This document shows, in pieces, positions 31,081 to 44,329 of a stretch of 64,000 nt of DNA (position 1 is the first letter of the stretch; each line of letters starts with the position of its first letter). A model generated the notes under the pieces. It did no database searches and was not told the DNA's origin. It saw nothing but the letters and a program-made list of their open reading frames with translations. Origin of the DNA: Pollenia angustigena (Eukaryota > Arthropoda > Insecta > Diptera > Polleniidae); the NCBI GenBank assembly GCA_930367215.1, contig OV884059.1:158346511-158410510 (forward strand), in the 5' to 3' direction. Position numbers and translations under genes: made by a program.

Positions 31081-33256
31081 AATGGCGCTTACTTGGCCTA
31101 AGAATCGCGACGATATGCGATTATATGTTTTTTCATCAGCCTAATTAAATTCATAAAACTTGGTATTATTGGATTTGTGATCGTTCTAATGACTTGCAAC
31201 ACACTCATCTGTTCATATCTCCATGAATTTCAACCAACTGAAAATAATTTAAATTTTCAGTAAATTTTACTTCTATAAAAGATCATAAAAAATAATTGTT
31301 TATTTTTGCCACAACGAAAATAATAAAGATTTGCCAAAACAAAACAAAAAAATGAGAGAATAATAGAACAAATTGTAAAAATCATTATTTCAATTAAAGA
31401 GTGGGAGATTCTTTAGTTTATACATAATTCTATTTACCTGATACCTATTTCATGTCATGATGTGAAAAGCACACACTTTGTGTTTATGTCCAAACATTTT
31501 GAAATGCACGATCACGTTTTGGATCAAATTTTGTTACAAGTTTCAAATGAGTTACTCTTTTTTAAAAACTTGCCCTTTAAACTTAAAATTAATAAGATTT
31601 TTGTTAAAAAAACCAAGTATTCTTAGCTTTTGCGGAGATAGAAAATTTCGTAAAATCGTTTTAACCGGATCTGCAGTGGATAAAAGTCTCCCTGTCCTCT
31701 GATAGGACAGAAATTATTGAAAACGTAAGTATTTCTATGTTCTTAAAGTTTTGTTTTAACATGTCACTGCGCCAGTAAACAAGCCAATCTGCGCATCGAG
31801 AAATATTAGAAGATCTATGATTTAGTAGAAGATTTCGGCGAGAACACTATTAATTTTATATATCTTTCCCTAAAGCAATATCTGGAGAGCTTTGCCAAAT
31901 TTGTTACAAATGGATTGGTAACCAGTAAAGTGGACTGGATTTTTTAAGTGAGCGTGACACCTTTCATACAAAGACAATATAGATTTCTATATATCTGGAG
32001 TTTAAATTGCTTTGTTATCAATACACAAGATCTGTTTAAAAAAAATTTTATTTTTTTATTTCAACGGGGTAACGAGGTTACTAACTGTTAAAATCCGGTG
32101 CTGCCCGCGATAAATTAATTTTTTAACTTTTAACATTTATATTATAGCATAAAAGCCCAATTATGTGGACAATTTTACACTTATAGTTCTTCAGATAAAC
32201 AGAATCGTTTATGTGGCCACATTTTGTCGGATGACGTGCATTGAGAAACGATTTCGGGAACTTGTTTTATCAGTTGAACCATCTTTTAAAACTTTTGTAA
32301 AATTCCTTTCATTAAAATAATTTAATAAAAATTTGGATTAAAAACCATCAACAGTTCAATAAAATAACCACAATACTAATTATTGTTAACAGCTAAGGCA
32401 CAAGCTCTTTATTTGCATTTGTCCTTCAAGTTGTGCTGAAAAAGGTCAACGAGAAAAAGAAAGACAAAAAACATAAAAAAAATACAGAAACTTTGGACAT
32501 CAAGAAGAATTCTTTCCCAAATGTATGAAGAACATCAGTTACGATAGAAAATCATTCAAAGCAAATTTCGATCAACCAAAGCAAGAATAAAAGTATTTGG
32601 TTTAAAGATGAATGTTTGACTTATGACTTAAAGCCGTTGCACACTGTTGCCAAAAGTCCTTTTTTGCGGATCAGTTCATATCTCCTTAGCTACTCACTAT
32701 TGTAGCACACTAAATTTGATGTGGGTAAATATTAGAACAAACCTCATGTTCCAACAAAATCTTGGAGGAGTAAAAGGGTTGATACGGGTACCCCCCATAC
32801 AAAAAAAAAAATTTATGTGATTTTTAATTCACGCACTCCATTTCTTTAATCATCATTTGACCACGGACACGTGTGATTCACGTGTAACAAATCATGGCAT
32901 ATGAACATCTCTGGTAAAAGCACATAAAATAATGATAATAACAACAATAATAAACTTATAGCAGAAGTTGTTAAACACTTTTTGTTAGTAAACTCAACGC
33001 GTGTTGCTACAAATTCGTACACAACTCCTTAGGCGCACCGATGCGCAGCATAATTTTTTTTTAACTAACGCTGATTTGTTCAATTGATTTGAGCCAATTA
33101 ATAACTTTCTGTCCACTTAAACTGAGAAAATGCATTTTTTTACATTTCCCATATAAACTTCAAAAATAAAAAAAAGCACTTCCACTAATAATTTTTTTTA
33201 CAAATTTAAGCAAAACATTTGAAAAAATTCCTGAGCTTGATATTTACATCGTTATA
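31081..33256. other. AT-rich DNA, no recognisable gene
   Basis: Over 2 kb with dense stops. Short points: AAGCCCAATTATGTGG at about 32155 resembles the end of the MITE at 19811, and CTCCCTGTCCTCTGATAGGACAG at 31688-31710 has a short palindrome. Nothing is firm. Confidence 0.4.
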
Positions 33257-33781
33257 CAGTCAAATCCCGACAATTCGTACCCCGATAAATCGTAATTCCC
33301 GATAATTCGTAATAAACTGTCGGTCCCTTGAAAAAATCTCGTTAATTCGTAAAATGTTCATACATTTTGGTCCCCTCGCTAATTTGTAATTTTTTTCAAA
33401 TAAAATCTTCTTTACCTCTTACAAATCGTAATTGTTTGCTAACTACCACTTATAATTCGTAATAAAAACAACAAAATCATGGAAAGAATGATTTTTTCCA
33501 CTATTTTATTTTTGCGTGGGTTTTTGCTTGTGTGTGGATTAATTTTCTTAAGATAAGTTTGTTACATGAATAATTTTAATGTATAATTTTTATATATATT
33601 ATTTTTAACAATTGTTTTTTATGTTTTTTGTATCGTTTGAGTAAATAAATTGAAAAACCCCGTTTATTCGTATTTATTTTATTTTAACCCCGTTAAATCG
33701 AAACCCCGCTAAATCGAAAACCCCTATAATTCGTAAGAAATGGCCGGTCCCTTGCGATTACGAATTATCGGGATTCTACTG
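33257..33781. mobile_element. Pogo/Tigger-like MITE, TIR CAGT(C/A)(A/G)AATCCCGA (TSD TA)
   Basis: The ends CAGTCAAATCCCGACAATTC and (complement) CAGTAGAATCCCGATAATTC are flanked by TA (33255-33256 and 33782-33783). AATTCGTAA and TAAATCGAAA words repeat within both arms. The TIR style and TA target fit the pogo/Tigger branch. Length is 525 bp, without transposase. Confidence 0.85.
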
Positions 33782-33783
33782 TA

Positions 33784-34289
33784 TTTATTACTTTTTAAAA
33801 TTGCTTTCGGTAAATCGCATTTAACTACGAAAAGTTTTTAGCTTTTTTTTTTCATTTTTTTCTTACAATGTTTAATTTTAACGCGTCAATACTAAAGTAC
33901 CGTTATATATTTGGCAGTTATTTTTTTGCCTAGTAATGTAGCATTTCGTGAACTTTAAGCGAAAACTTTTAGTTTTCACGGTACTTAAATTTTTTTTAAT
34001 TAATCCGTGAAATCACCGCCAGGGGCCAACCTGTGTGCGTAGTCAAGGCGGTGAGTGTTAAACGGCAAATGCTTCTGAAGAGATTTTGTGGTTACTATCG
34101 AAACATTATAAATCAACCTGTCCATGAACTTGGGTCCAATTCTCCGGTCATTAATTCATTTCATGTTGAAAAAATTATTTTCTTCATAAAAATAATTTAA
34201 TGAAAATAAAATTTAATGAACTTTAGCCTGATTAAAATATGAATTCAATACTAATTCTCCTTAAGGGGCAATCTATCAAAAAGTGTCAA
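33784..34289. other. AT-rich spacer
   Basis: No gene. An inverted pair (GCGAAAACTTTTAGTTTTC) lies at about 33958-33978. CACCGCCAGGGGCCAACCTG at 34013 is the only GC-rich part. Confidence 0.35.
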
Positions 34290-34555
34290 TACAGAGGAGG
34301 GCATAAAAATGCGTATCAATAAAGCACGCGCAGGTTTTCAAGTATTGCAAAAAGTTTATCGCTCCAGCAGAATCTCGAGTAGGACAAAATTAAGAATTTT
34401 CAACGCCAGCGTTATGTCGGTCCACTTCCACGGATGTAGAACATGGGAAACAACACAACATCAAAAAAGCAAAATACAAACACTCATCAACTGGTGCATG
34501 AGACAAGTCCTCTGCATTTTTTGGCGAAATAAAAAACTTTTTAGCACCTTTTAAT
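34290..34555 (+). pseudogene. LINE (endonuclease/RT type) C-terminal fragment 1
   Basis: From ATG 34309 the frame reads MRINKARAGFQVLQKVYRSS, then ISSRTKLRIFNASVMSVHFH and GCRTWETT, then KIQTLINWCMRQVL. This matches the segment after the RT catalytic box in fly and other animal LINE polyproteins, where RI.KAR.AF..L...WRS, KLR.FN..V.SVLLYG.ETW and LQ.FIN.CLR form the usual order. It ends at a stop just after the WRN segment. No upstream RT palm is adjacent; a related piece lies at 36722-37400. It is a dead fragment. Confidence 0.75.
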
Positions 34556-36003
34556 AAGGTTTTTGTAAACAAAGCGGAATTTGTATTTAGCTTTGAGGAC
34601 CTCTTCATTTTGGCAACTATTTATCGAAACTTACATCAATATATACAATAACACTTGAATTAAGCATATCATATTTTATTTAACTAAAATTCATGTTTTT
34701 ATTCATTTTATTTAATTATAAACAAAAAAGTTTTTCTAACTGCACAAACTTAATGACGACATAAGCTACAATAAGTTTTGTTTATTTTATTATATTTAGC
34801 TAAATATTTTTTTTTACTAAAAAGAAAACATATACACAAACAACTTTACTATTTTTAAAATTAAATAATTTTCTCCTCTTTTTCTTGCGATACTTAATTT
34901 TCTTCAGCAGAATTTTTAAAAATCTAAAAACAAAATTTTTGAGGAATTATTTTCATTTTTATTGATGTTCTTGTTTTCTTGGTTTTTTTATTGTTGTTAT
35001 TTTTGATTAGATGATGTTATTGTTGTTGTAATTATTTTAATTGTTGGTGTTGTACAAACAAAACTGTAGCCTAAAAGTTTTTTTATTGCTTAGATAATTT
35101 ATTTTGACCATTCAGAAATTTTATCGAACTGTGAAGATTAATTTTATTTTTTGTTGTGTTTTTTTTAATTAAAAAAATATAGTTTATACTTAATTTGTTT
35201 TGTTTGCAAATATTTCTATTTGTTTAAATAATTTTTTTTTGTATTAATTTAAATGTATAAAAATTAATACTTTTGGCTCTTGTTTGGTACCAAGTGGGTA
35301 CTTAAGAAAAGTATAAAAGTAATTTTAATCTAAACAAGAAAAAGTGCTTAATTCAGCTTTGACGAATCCAAAACATTCTATTCAGGAGTTCACGTGCAGG
35401 TTTTTTTAATAGAACGTTTAAGTTCACTTTTATTTCGAAATATTTTTCTTTTATAAACTAGAAGTATCTGAGTCAAATATGGCATTTCTAGACCAATGGT
35501 TTGGGCGCTATTGTGTCAAAACAATAATTTCAGGAAGAAAAAGGAGTTCATTGTCTTTAATTCGTAACTTTTATTTAATACTACTACATATAAAATCGGG
35601 GTTTTCCAAAATTTTAAATAATACAAAGTTTGAAACTCGATTTCGATAAATTTTAATTAAGATGTGATTTAGCCTCAACAAAGAAAAAAATTTACTCATT
35701 TTGCATATTGTGGAAAAATAAACTTTTGTAGATTCTGGCTGCTAGATTTAAAATATAAAACGATATTCCATATTACAACTGTAAAATTATTTCCACTTTT
35801 TTTGATACATTTTTAAAAATAACAACTAACAGTTACAGTAAAAAATTTTAAGGTTTTCGGAAGCAAGAAAAGTACAAGAGCGCTGATATATGCGCTGGCT
35901 ATTACATACTACTTAGAAGCAACAGGGAAGCGAAAACCATTGAAGTCAATTATTAATATAAGTAAATGAAAATTATTTAATAGCTTCGCATAATCCCTTA
36001 TAA
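34556..36003. other. AT-rich DNA, T-rich with TTGTTG runs
   Basis: The stretch at 34970-35060 is rich in TTGTTG and TTATTG triplets and could be an old 3' UTR. There is no coding frame. The rest is unremarkable. Confidence 0.35.
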
Positions 36004-36600
36004 GTAAGCAGGTTGTAAGGGAGTAGTTGAAATGATTATTTAAAAGAAAAAATTTACGACCAAAGTACAAAGTGCTTCTGTTAATCCCTTACATGGAAGC
36101 ACGTTGTATTGCAATGATTTCAAAATGTGTTTACGATTATTCCCGACATGTAATCGAAAACAAGATATGCTTAAAATTACTTCTTTTTTATTACGCAATC
36201 AGTCAGCAAATTGTTTTTGAGCAGAGAGGACGCAAGCAAATTTTTGTGTGGTCAATTACTAGATTTGTTGTTGTTTTCTTTTTAATTTGCGTACAGTTTC
36301 GTTCTATTTTAAAAATTACATTTTAACTGTGTTGTGTGTTTGTTTTGATTTTTGTTCTTTTGCATACGTTTTTGTGTTGCGCTTCTTGTAAACAGTATAG
36401 AAGCAATTAATCAAAGGTATGAAAGCTGCGGATTTTGGAAGCTATTCCTTCACGGAATAATGTAAGCCATGAAAAACGCAGTGATTTTACAAAAAATTAG
36501 TGCTTCCAAGTGGGAATTCGCCATATAAAAATCATGCCTCTTGTAAGCAGGTTTGTAAGGGGGAATTGTGCTTCTCTCCCTTACAAACCTGCTTACCAGT
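36004..36600. repeat. GTAAGCAGGTTTGTAAGGG repeat cluster with perfect hairpin
   Basis: GTAAGCAGGTTTGTAAGGG (36543-36561) and its exact inverted copy (36578-36596) are separated by 16 bp. A near copy (GTAAGCAGGTTGTAAGGG) lies at about 36004-36021, and related CCCTTACATGGAAGC is at 36088. It is probably a MITE family with one intact hairpin. Confidence 0.7.
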
Positions 36601-36721
36601 TAGCACCGCTTTTTACTGGGTACTTATCTTTATATTTACCTAAAATATTTTTTGTCCATCTTTTATCAAACTTTCAATTTATTAACGGTTGTGCCATATA
36701 AAATAATAGCACTTATAACAG

Positions 36722-37400
36722 CGCAATTTGATGATTTCAAAAGGAGCGTGTCACACTGCCGGAAAGTAAGTGGATCCTTCAATACAATAAGAATCGTTAA
36801 ACAAGGGTGTCTCCTATGGCCCCTATCCTAATTATAACTGTACTCTACGAAATACTGTCGACTTCTTTACGAATAAGTAGAGGTATTCATAGGAGACCCA
36901 ACGACCAGCTTGTAGTTATAGATTATGCAGATGACTTAGTCCTGCTTTCCACAAAGGTGAATGATCTACAAAAGAAAATAGACGACTTAGCTTGACCAGC
37001 TTCAAAGAACGGCCTTCGAATCAATACAATTGTTAAATCTTACCAAACACCAACTTTTTTGCTGAACAGCGTGCTAATTCCTAATGTTGATAACTTTTAC
37101 TACTTGGGTAGCACAATAACACCAGACAATGGCACTATCAGCAATCTATAATCACGTATACAAAAAGCCAAAACAGCGTTTTATCACCTACAAAATTTAT
37201 GTAAATCAAAGCATTACCAACAATTGTTTACGAAGCGTACCTAAGTTTTGGTGGCCTGGAATAGTCACAAATGAACTACTTCTTCAAATCGCCGACAAAG
37301 TTGCTCGTACATACACTAAGAAAGTCTTACGACGAAATTTCTCACAAAATACTACACTGAAAGAATTATGCTTTATAAATCAAATGAATCAATTTCATTA
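36722..37400 (+). pseudogene. LINE reverse transcriptase fragment 2
   Basis: Successive plus-strand frames give fragments in the correct order for a LINE RT. RIVKQGC is a degraded (V)RQGCxLSP. IDYADDLVLLSTKVNDLQKK (36908 onward) has the intact catalytic YADD. VDNFYYLGSTITPDNG follows after frameshifts. Near 37150 come SRIQKAKTAFYHLQ and then KSKALPTIV-like text, equivalent to the region of fragment 1. At least three frameshifts or stops make it dead. The order suggests it and the 34290 fragment belong to the same or a closely related LINE family, in the same orientation, but they overlap in content, so they are two insertions. Confidence 0.75.
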
Positions 37401-39668
37401 AATTTTTTTCATTTATCCAATAAAAAACGAAATTTTACATATATAATAAAACAATTTCATTAACACTACGAAATTAAGTTTCGCAATTTTGTTAACATTT
37501 TTCATTAAATTAATGACAACTTGATAACTATTTCAAAGCAAAATTCAACTTATTGTTATACATAATTTCAATAGGTTTTTAAAGATTAAAATGAACTAGT
37601 AATTAAAATATTCAAATATTTTTAAGTTAATGAAAAAAGGGAATATTTTGTAACATCTTTTTTTCCATGATAAATGTCACTAAATCAATGAAAAAAAGAT
37701 AAGATTCTTTAACTTCAAAATATTTATAACTAAAAAATGTTCTTATTATAACTGTTGTAAAAACTTTTATATGAAAAAAATGTAAATTTTAATGTTTCAT
37801 AACATTAATGAAAAAAATTCATTGCGATAACGAAATACAGATTTTAGCTAAATGTAAGAAATATTTAGGTTCAAAAACAAACAACGCAAAAGAAAAAACA
37901 AGAGCAACAAATTCCCAAATTATGCGGTAGTACAAGCCAGAAAAATGGTAAGAAGGCAGATGAAGGTCTTCGCGGGCTGGAAAATGAATTCAGTACAATT
38001 TACTAAAAGATAAAAGGTTATGAAAGTAGAACATAACATGATGGATCTTTGAATAAAATTCTTTCAGTGTAGGATTTAACCCACTGGGTTCAATGAGACC
38101 AGAAAGCCCAAATATAACATGGAAAAAATTCAATATAATGAATCGTTCGCTCTTAATCATGTTAATTAAAAAAATTTTCAGACATGGAGATTCTGTTTGA
38201 ATAGCCTATGTTCCTTTTGGAGTTTGCTAAATAATGACAGTTTAAAAAGTTGCTGTTATAATTTTTCTACCATTGTCTTTTAACTATCTTTTTTTAAAAA
38301 AAAAATTTATCAAAATAAAAAATATCAAAAAAAAAAAAAATTATAATTACAACATATTACCAAATATTCTTTACAACATAGCAGCAGACAAAACAGTTAT
38401 TGTCTCCCATTTTATATTATTTATTGTTTTCAAGGACGTTTGCTTGTTGGTTATAAATGAAGTTGTTGCTCTTTCGTATGACTAACTAAACGATTACAAA
38501 AAAAAAAAAAAAAAATAAAAGGAAGAGACATGGTGGTAGTAAAAGTTGAATCATACAAGTTGTGTTTATGTTTAAAGGACTTTTAAAATAAGGAGAGGTT
38601 TACAAACAAATACCTTCTCTTCTATTGAGATTTACCAGAATGTTTGAAGTAAAATTATAGAGAATTACTAGAAGAGAAACTTGGCTCCAAATGTAATGCA
38701 ACATTTTTGTTTGTTTTTTAAACATTATTAAACGAAACTCGATACAAAAAACGTAAATTGATATTGATAGAAATTACATTATCAACCATCTTTTTTAACA
38801 TTATTTTAAGAATTAAAGAAAAAAATATCTTTTTTTTTTGTCAATAATACAATTATTCTCCAATGAATATCGAGCGATATTCTAACGTTTGAGAATTAGT
38901 TTGATTTCAAAACGTTTTTAATTTAGTATTTAACCAGTAAGCATAGAAGCTTCATATCGATAACTTGACATTTAACCCATTTTTAACATCAAAAGTTACC
39001 AAATGGCTGGATAGTTATTTTAAAATAGTACCGTTTTTTTAAATTTTTCTAAATAATATTCAAAGAAAACTAATATTACTTCTATAGAACTAAAATAACT
39101 TTGTTGAAATAAATGGATAAAAAAATCTAAGATGTTAAACTTTAATTCAATGTTTTGTACGTTCACTAAGAAAAATATCTGCTTTAAAGATGAAAACAAT
39201 TAATTTCGTTCTATTGCCTTCATTAAGTTTAACCTCATTTTAAAATGGGTTTCTATTCAACTTAATTTGAAATGCCTTAAAATTGAAAAAAAACATTTTC
39301 CATATAGATTTGATTTGATTTAAGTTCTACTTTTTTAGATACAGAACGAACCATATCTTTCATATAACTAATGAAGATTTCACTACTGAGAATAATATGT
39401 TACATTGTATATATGCAACACTTTTTGATGTTATCAAACGAAATAAACGGCTTTCATTTACAACTTTTACAATTTATCATTTATGAACTTCATTAGCGGT
39501 TTCTAAAACTATTTAAGCGGTTTCGGCACACGAAAACGTTGAGGCTACTAAATATAGGCAAAAATCAAAAACGATAATAATATATATACTAATCTTTACT
39601 CGTATTTTCATTTTAATTTATAATCATTTTTATATTTTGTGTTAAAGCAATCTCATTCCAAAATTATG
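37401..39668. other. AT-rich DNA, nothing firm
   Basis: ATTAATGAAAAAA words recur around 37620-37810, and a run of more than 15 A lies near 38500. No coding frames, RNA genes or paired ends were recognised in over 2 kb. Confidence 0.4.
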
Positions 39669-39676
39669 ATCGGAAT

Positions 39677-40280
39677 CAGAGATCAGCAATGAATCGCTTT
39701 TTCGCTACTCATACTGACTCATGCAATTGTAAGTATAAGTGCGTAGAAATCATTTAAACTAAACTACTCTGATTCACTCATACTCACAAGAGAAATATTT
39801 ATGAGTGCGACGTCGACATTATACGCATACTCATAAATGACCTCAGCTTGATTTATAATTTCAAGAAAATACTTATAAAACTCACAATGATTCAAATCAT
39901 TTAGCTCATCCATTTACCGTTTTAACACAACAGAGACAACACACAACTTAATAATCAGCGCTGCCAGATAAATTTGCCGAAAAATCGTCTACTTCATACA
40001 TGTTACTTTAGTAAACTGTAATTGCCAAATCGTCACTTTGCTAATTTGGGGACAAATCTGGCAGCCTCGCATTTTGCTTCGCCTATACACATTGACTTGA
40101 GTAGATTCTAAATCAAACACTACAAATGGTGGTAAGTATGACTACGATGAATAAAACGAAACTTTTGAGTGAATATGAGTTTGAATCACATTGGAATAAG
40201 TATGAGTGCGTATAAGTACAAGAATTTATGAGTCATGATTTAGCTCTACTCACTTTTTCACTACTCATTGCTGATCTCTG
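39677..40280. mobile_element. hAT MITE, TIR CAGAGATCAGCAATGA (TSD ATCGGAAT)
   Basis: Perfect inverted ends CAGAGATCAGCAATGA are flanked by the exact 8-bp duplication ATCGGAAT (39669-39676 and 40281-40288). Subterminal ACTCATA/TATGAGT motifs repeat a dozen times, typical of transposase binding sites. Length is 604 bp, non-coding. Confidence 0.93.
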
Positions 40281-40288
40281 ATCGGAAT

Positions 40289-41534
40289 GCATCATGATAA
40301 ATAAAATAAACCGTTGGTTGGCAAAAATGTCAAAAGTGTCAACAGTGTTGCATTTTAATTTTACTCAATATTTATAACAATTTCGTATTAATAGAGCAAT
40401 AACTAAATTGCAATTTTGTGTGGAAATTGAGCTCAATAATGGCATTTATTGCGTAAAACTCAATTAAGGTGCATATCTGAACACGGTATTAAATAGAAGT
40501 GAGGGAAAAATATGTGAAATGCGTTTTCATGCAACATATTCACAACAAAAATTGAAAACATTCAAGCAGTCGTATTTTTTGTTCAACGAAACACAAAATT
40601 GTAGAACATATAACATAAATCCCAAAACTATGGGATATTTTGTTGAATGCAGTGTTGATTTTTGATAAATTAAAAAAAAAAACAATATTTTTAAAATTTA
40701 AGAAAATTTGATGTCGTCATAAAGTTATTATTTATTTATTATTCATGCATTTGTTTAAAGTTGCAGTTTGTAATTCTCAAAAAAGGAAATATTTTTCTTA
40801 ATAGTTTTCTAATGGCTAATAAATCACTGATGGTGTAAACGCTGGCTTAGTTGAACTAAACTTGAATTTGTATCAGTATCTCATGTTTTATATGTTGTTA
40901 AAAAAATTACATGTGGCAGCACTATAATAAATCTTATCAAATTCATATGGTCTGTATTGGTAGTTTAAACGCCAAATTTTATGCGTTTAAAGATGGTTTA
41001 TATCATTACTGATTTATAGATTTTTTGACTTAAACACATTTTAAACAAAAAGAGAGTTTAACTTTCTCTGATTTTTTAGCCCTTAGAAAGGCTTGATAGA
41101 ACGTTTAAGATTAATTGAAAAATACTTAATTTTTTAAACTATTTATCTCTATTCAAATTCGTGAAAAAAGTTGAACATCATTTATTATTTCAAACCAAAA
41201 ACTTGACATGTATCAATATCGCCTATCTTGCGAGTTTGCATAATTTTTTTTATTATTAATTTTAAGTTTATACTTTCTTCATTTGCTAAAAATTTTACGC
41301 GAAATAAGTGCAGCTTATATTATTTCGCAGTTGTAAAAAAATGTTGACATTTCGTAACTTTTTCACAAAATAAACGGAGTACAACTCTATTAACATTATT
41401 TCATAGATATTCCGCACAAGTTTTTTTATAAGAGTTTTGACAGAATTTCACGTAAAATGTTGAACAAAACACCAGGCTTTAATCCCGTATTAGCAATTTA
41501 TGGTTATGGTAAAAACCAAATCCAATTGAAATCT
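40289..41534. other. AT-rich DNA, nothing firm
   Basis: No gene. The last part (41460-41534) may be half of a small MITE whose other half lies at about 48882-49015: AACAAAACNCAG words are inverted and TTTATGGTTA lies in both. The foldback element at 41542 would then sit inside it. Confidence 0.35.
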
Positions 41535-42362
41535 ATGGTTACTAGAGCTGGCCGATTTGTAAGGATATAAATTTGTCGATATTGTGCCATCGATTTTTTG
41601 ATAGCTTTTGGCATGAGAAAAAAAATCCCACTACGACATTTCAAAAAATTAAAATTTTTTTACTTTTTCTCAACTTTTATTTTTAAGGTTTTTTAGCAGG
41701 TAATAAAAATAAAGCGGCTGATTAATTTTTTTTAAAAACATATTATAAGCTTAAAACGATATCGATAGCAGTTTTTCAAAAAAAAATGTGTTTCTTGAGG
41801 TTTTAGACGAGTTTTTTTTGAATTATTTACATTTTTGCGTTAATTTTTAAGATATTTTCGTAGATTTGTTAAATAAAAATAATTAAATCCTATCCAAAGT
41901 AAAATAATTCGCTTAAAACGATGGCGTTAGCATTTTTTCGAAAAAAAAATGTTTTTTTTTTGGGTTTTTTAGACGAGTTTTTGTTGGAAAAACGTTTTTT
42001 TTTTCTATTTTTACTCTTTTTTGTTATTAAAGGTAAAATTTTAGAGCTGTAATGGTACCTATTAGAGTTGTCAACCGATTAAGAATAATTCGATTAATCG
42101 ATCAAACAAAACCAAACTCTTGTTCGAATAATTTTAAAAGGACGATTTTCGAATAACGAATAAATCGAATAATTAATATCGATTAATCGAACAATTTTTT
42201 TTATTAAAAATAAATCAAATAAAACCATGTTTAGTACTCATAGTATTTCAAAAATGTGTTTTTTATGTTCTTATTAAACAAATCATAACAAACAATTGAG
42301 TAGGTGAGTTGCAAAACTCGATCGCTACAAAATTAAAAATTGTAGATGACAATTGATTGTAA

Positions 42363-42480
42363 CAGTTCTTTTGGCGCTTTATGAGAAGAAATATACTAAT
42401 TGTATCAATGCATGTCCTCTTCCATGTTTTTAGTACGGTCATTCAATCTAATAAAGCGCCAAAAGAACTGTAAGAATCAT
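42363..42480. repeat. Perfect 19-bp inverted repeat, 80-base loop
   Basis: CAGTTCTTTTGGCGCTTTA (42363-42381) is exactly inverted at 42462-42480. It could be a small MITE inserted within the hAT or a structured transcript segment. Confidence 0.8.
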
Positions 42481-43154
42481 TAAAAAATTTATATAATACA
42501 ATTTTTTTTAATAATAAATGTATGTATATCTTTACCATTTGCGTAAGTGTCAAAATTTAACCATTGAAAACGATGTAGTGGAAGATAATCCAACGACATC
42601 AAGAAATGCCGAACTTGGTGCAATGGAAAATATATTAAGCGAGATAGCGGCTGTTGTATAGAAGAAATTGTATACAGAAGTTTGGTTGAAGATGGTGTAA
42701 CGCAGTTTACTTTCCCAGCTAAGGTATGACTCAGTCTGTCCAGGGTCAATTCGAAGGTCTGCTTCCTTTGAAATTGAAACACGGGATGTTTTCGTGCATG
42801 TTCGCTTACAATAATTTTAACAAAGCTTTATTTACGAAATCTTAATCTACTCTAAATACTTAGAACTACGACGGCCTTCGACTGATTCGGCGTGGCTGTA
42901 GACGGGAACGGGTGCTGAGGCAGCGTGATTCCGTGCACGTACGGCTGATGACGTTAGGAAACGGCTAGATGTTGCTGCCAGTAGGCACGTACGGTGGCGT
43001 TCCGTGGGGCATCGTTTAGTTACTGAGTATTCGATCTGGCAGAGAAGATAATAAACGGGTTTCGGTTATAGGTTGTTAGTATCTACATCTACGATCGAAA
43101 CTATGCCGAGTACGGAGCATTCGGTGCGCCCCGTAGTTGGCTGTACACACGACT

Positions 43155-43390
43155 AACTACGGTCTTAAATACTAGAAATTACTTAGAAATACTTCGGACA
43201 CCAAGAGATTTCGGAGGCCTTGGCGTTCGGCTAACTACGGTCTTAAATACTAGAAACTACTTAAAAATACTTCGGACACCAAGAGATTTCGGAGGCCTTG
43301 GCGTTCGGCTAACTACGGTCTTAAATACTAGAAACTACTTAAAAATACTTCGGACACCAAGAGATTAAGGAGGTCTTGGCGTTCGGCTAA
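43155..43390. repeat. 78-bp tandem repeat in the LTR (x3)
   Basis: Units begin AACTACGGTCTTAAATACTA at about 43155, 43233 and 43311. Each contains GGACACCAAGAGATTTCGGA and CCTTGGCGTTCGG, so CACCAAG and CTTGGCG can pair. The same array is at 46001-46236. Confidence 0.9.
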
Positions 43391-44329
43391 ATACGGTTCT
43401 GGTTAATCAGGTTCGGTTAAATACGGTTCGGTTAAATACAAGTTACTTAACCAGGTTCGGTTAAATACGGGTTATTTAATCAGGTTCGGTTAAATACGGG
43501 TTACTAAATCAGGTCCGGTTAAATACGATTTGTATTCAGTCGGCTACCGAATGAAATTCGGAGGCACCGGCAGTCGGCTGAACACGACTAATAACGGGTT
43601 GAGTGCTGGTTCGTATTCACTACTGGTAAGAATACGTGGACTACTGGTTTGTATTCAGTCGGCTACCGAATGAAATTCGGAGGCACCGGCAGACGGCTGA
43701 ATACGACTAATAATACGTTAAATACGGGTTTGTATTTAGTCGGCTAAATACGGTTTGGGTTAATCAGGTTCGGTTAAATACGGTTCGGTTAAATACGGTT
43801 CGGTTAAATACTGGTAGAATACTGCGGGTACCATGCTAAATACGGTTCTGGTTTATCAGGTTCGGTTAAATACTGGTAGAATACTTCGGGTACCATACTA
43901 AATACGGTTCTGGTTTATCAGGTTCGGTTAAATACGGTTGGTATTAAGTCGGCTACCGAATGGAATTCGGCGGTACCGGCGGTCGGCTTAATACGACTAA
44001 CTACGGGTTGAGTGCTGGCTCGTATTCACTACTGGTAAGAATACGTGGACTACTGGTTTAACTACTCGGGCACCAACGGAATGCGAGAGCGTGGTGTACG
44101 ACTAAATACTGTTTTGGTTTTACTCGGGCACCTACGGAATTCGAGAGCGAGGTGTTCGGGTAAATACGACTAACTACTGGTTTTAACTGCTCGGGCACCA
44201 ACGGAATGCGAGAGCGTGGTGTACGACTAAATACTGGTTCGGTTTTACTCGGGCACCAACGGAATTCGAGAGCGAGGTGTTCGGGTAAAACGACTAACTT
44301 CGGGTTAAACTACTCGGACACCAACGGAA

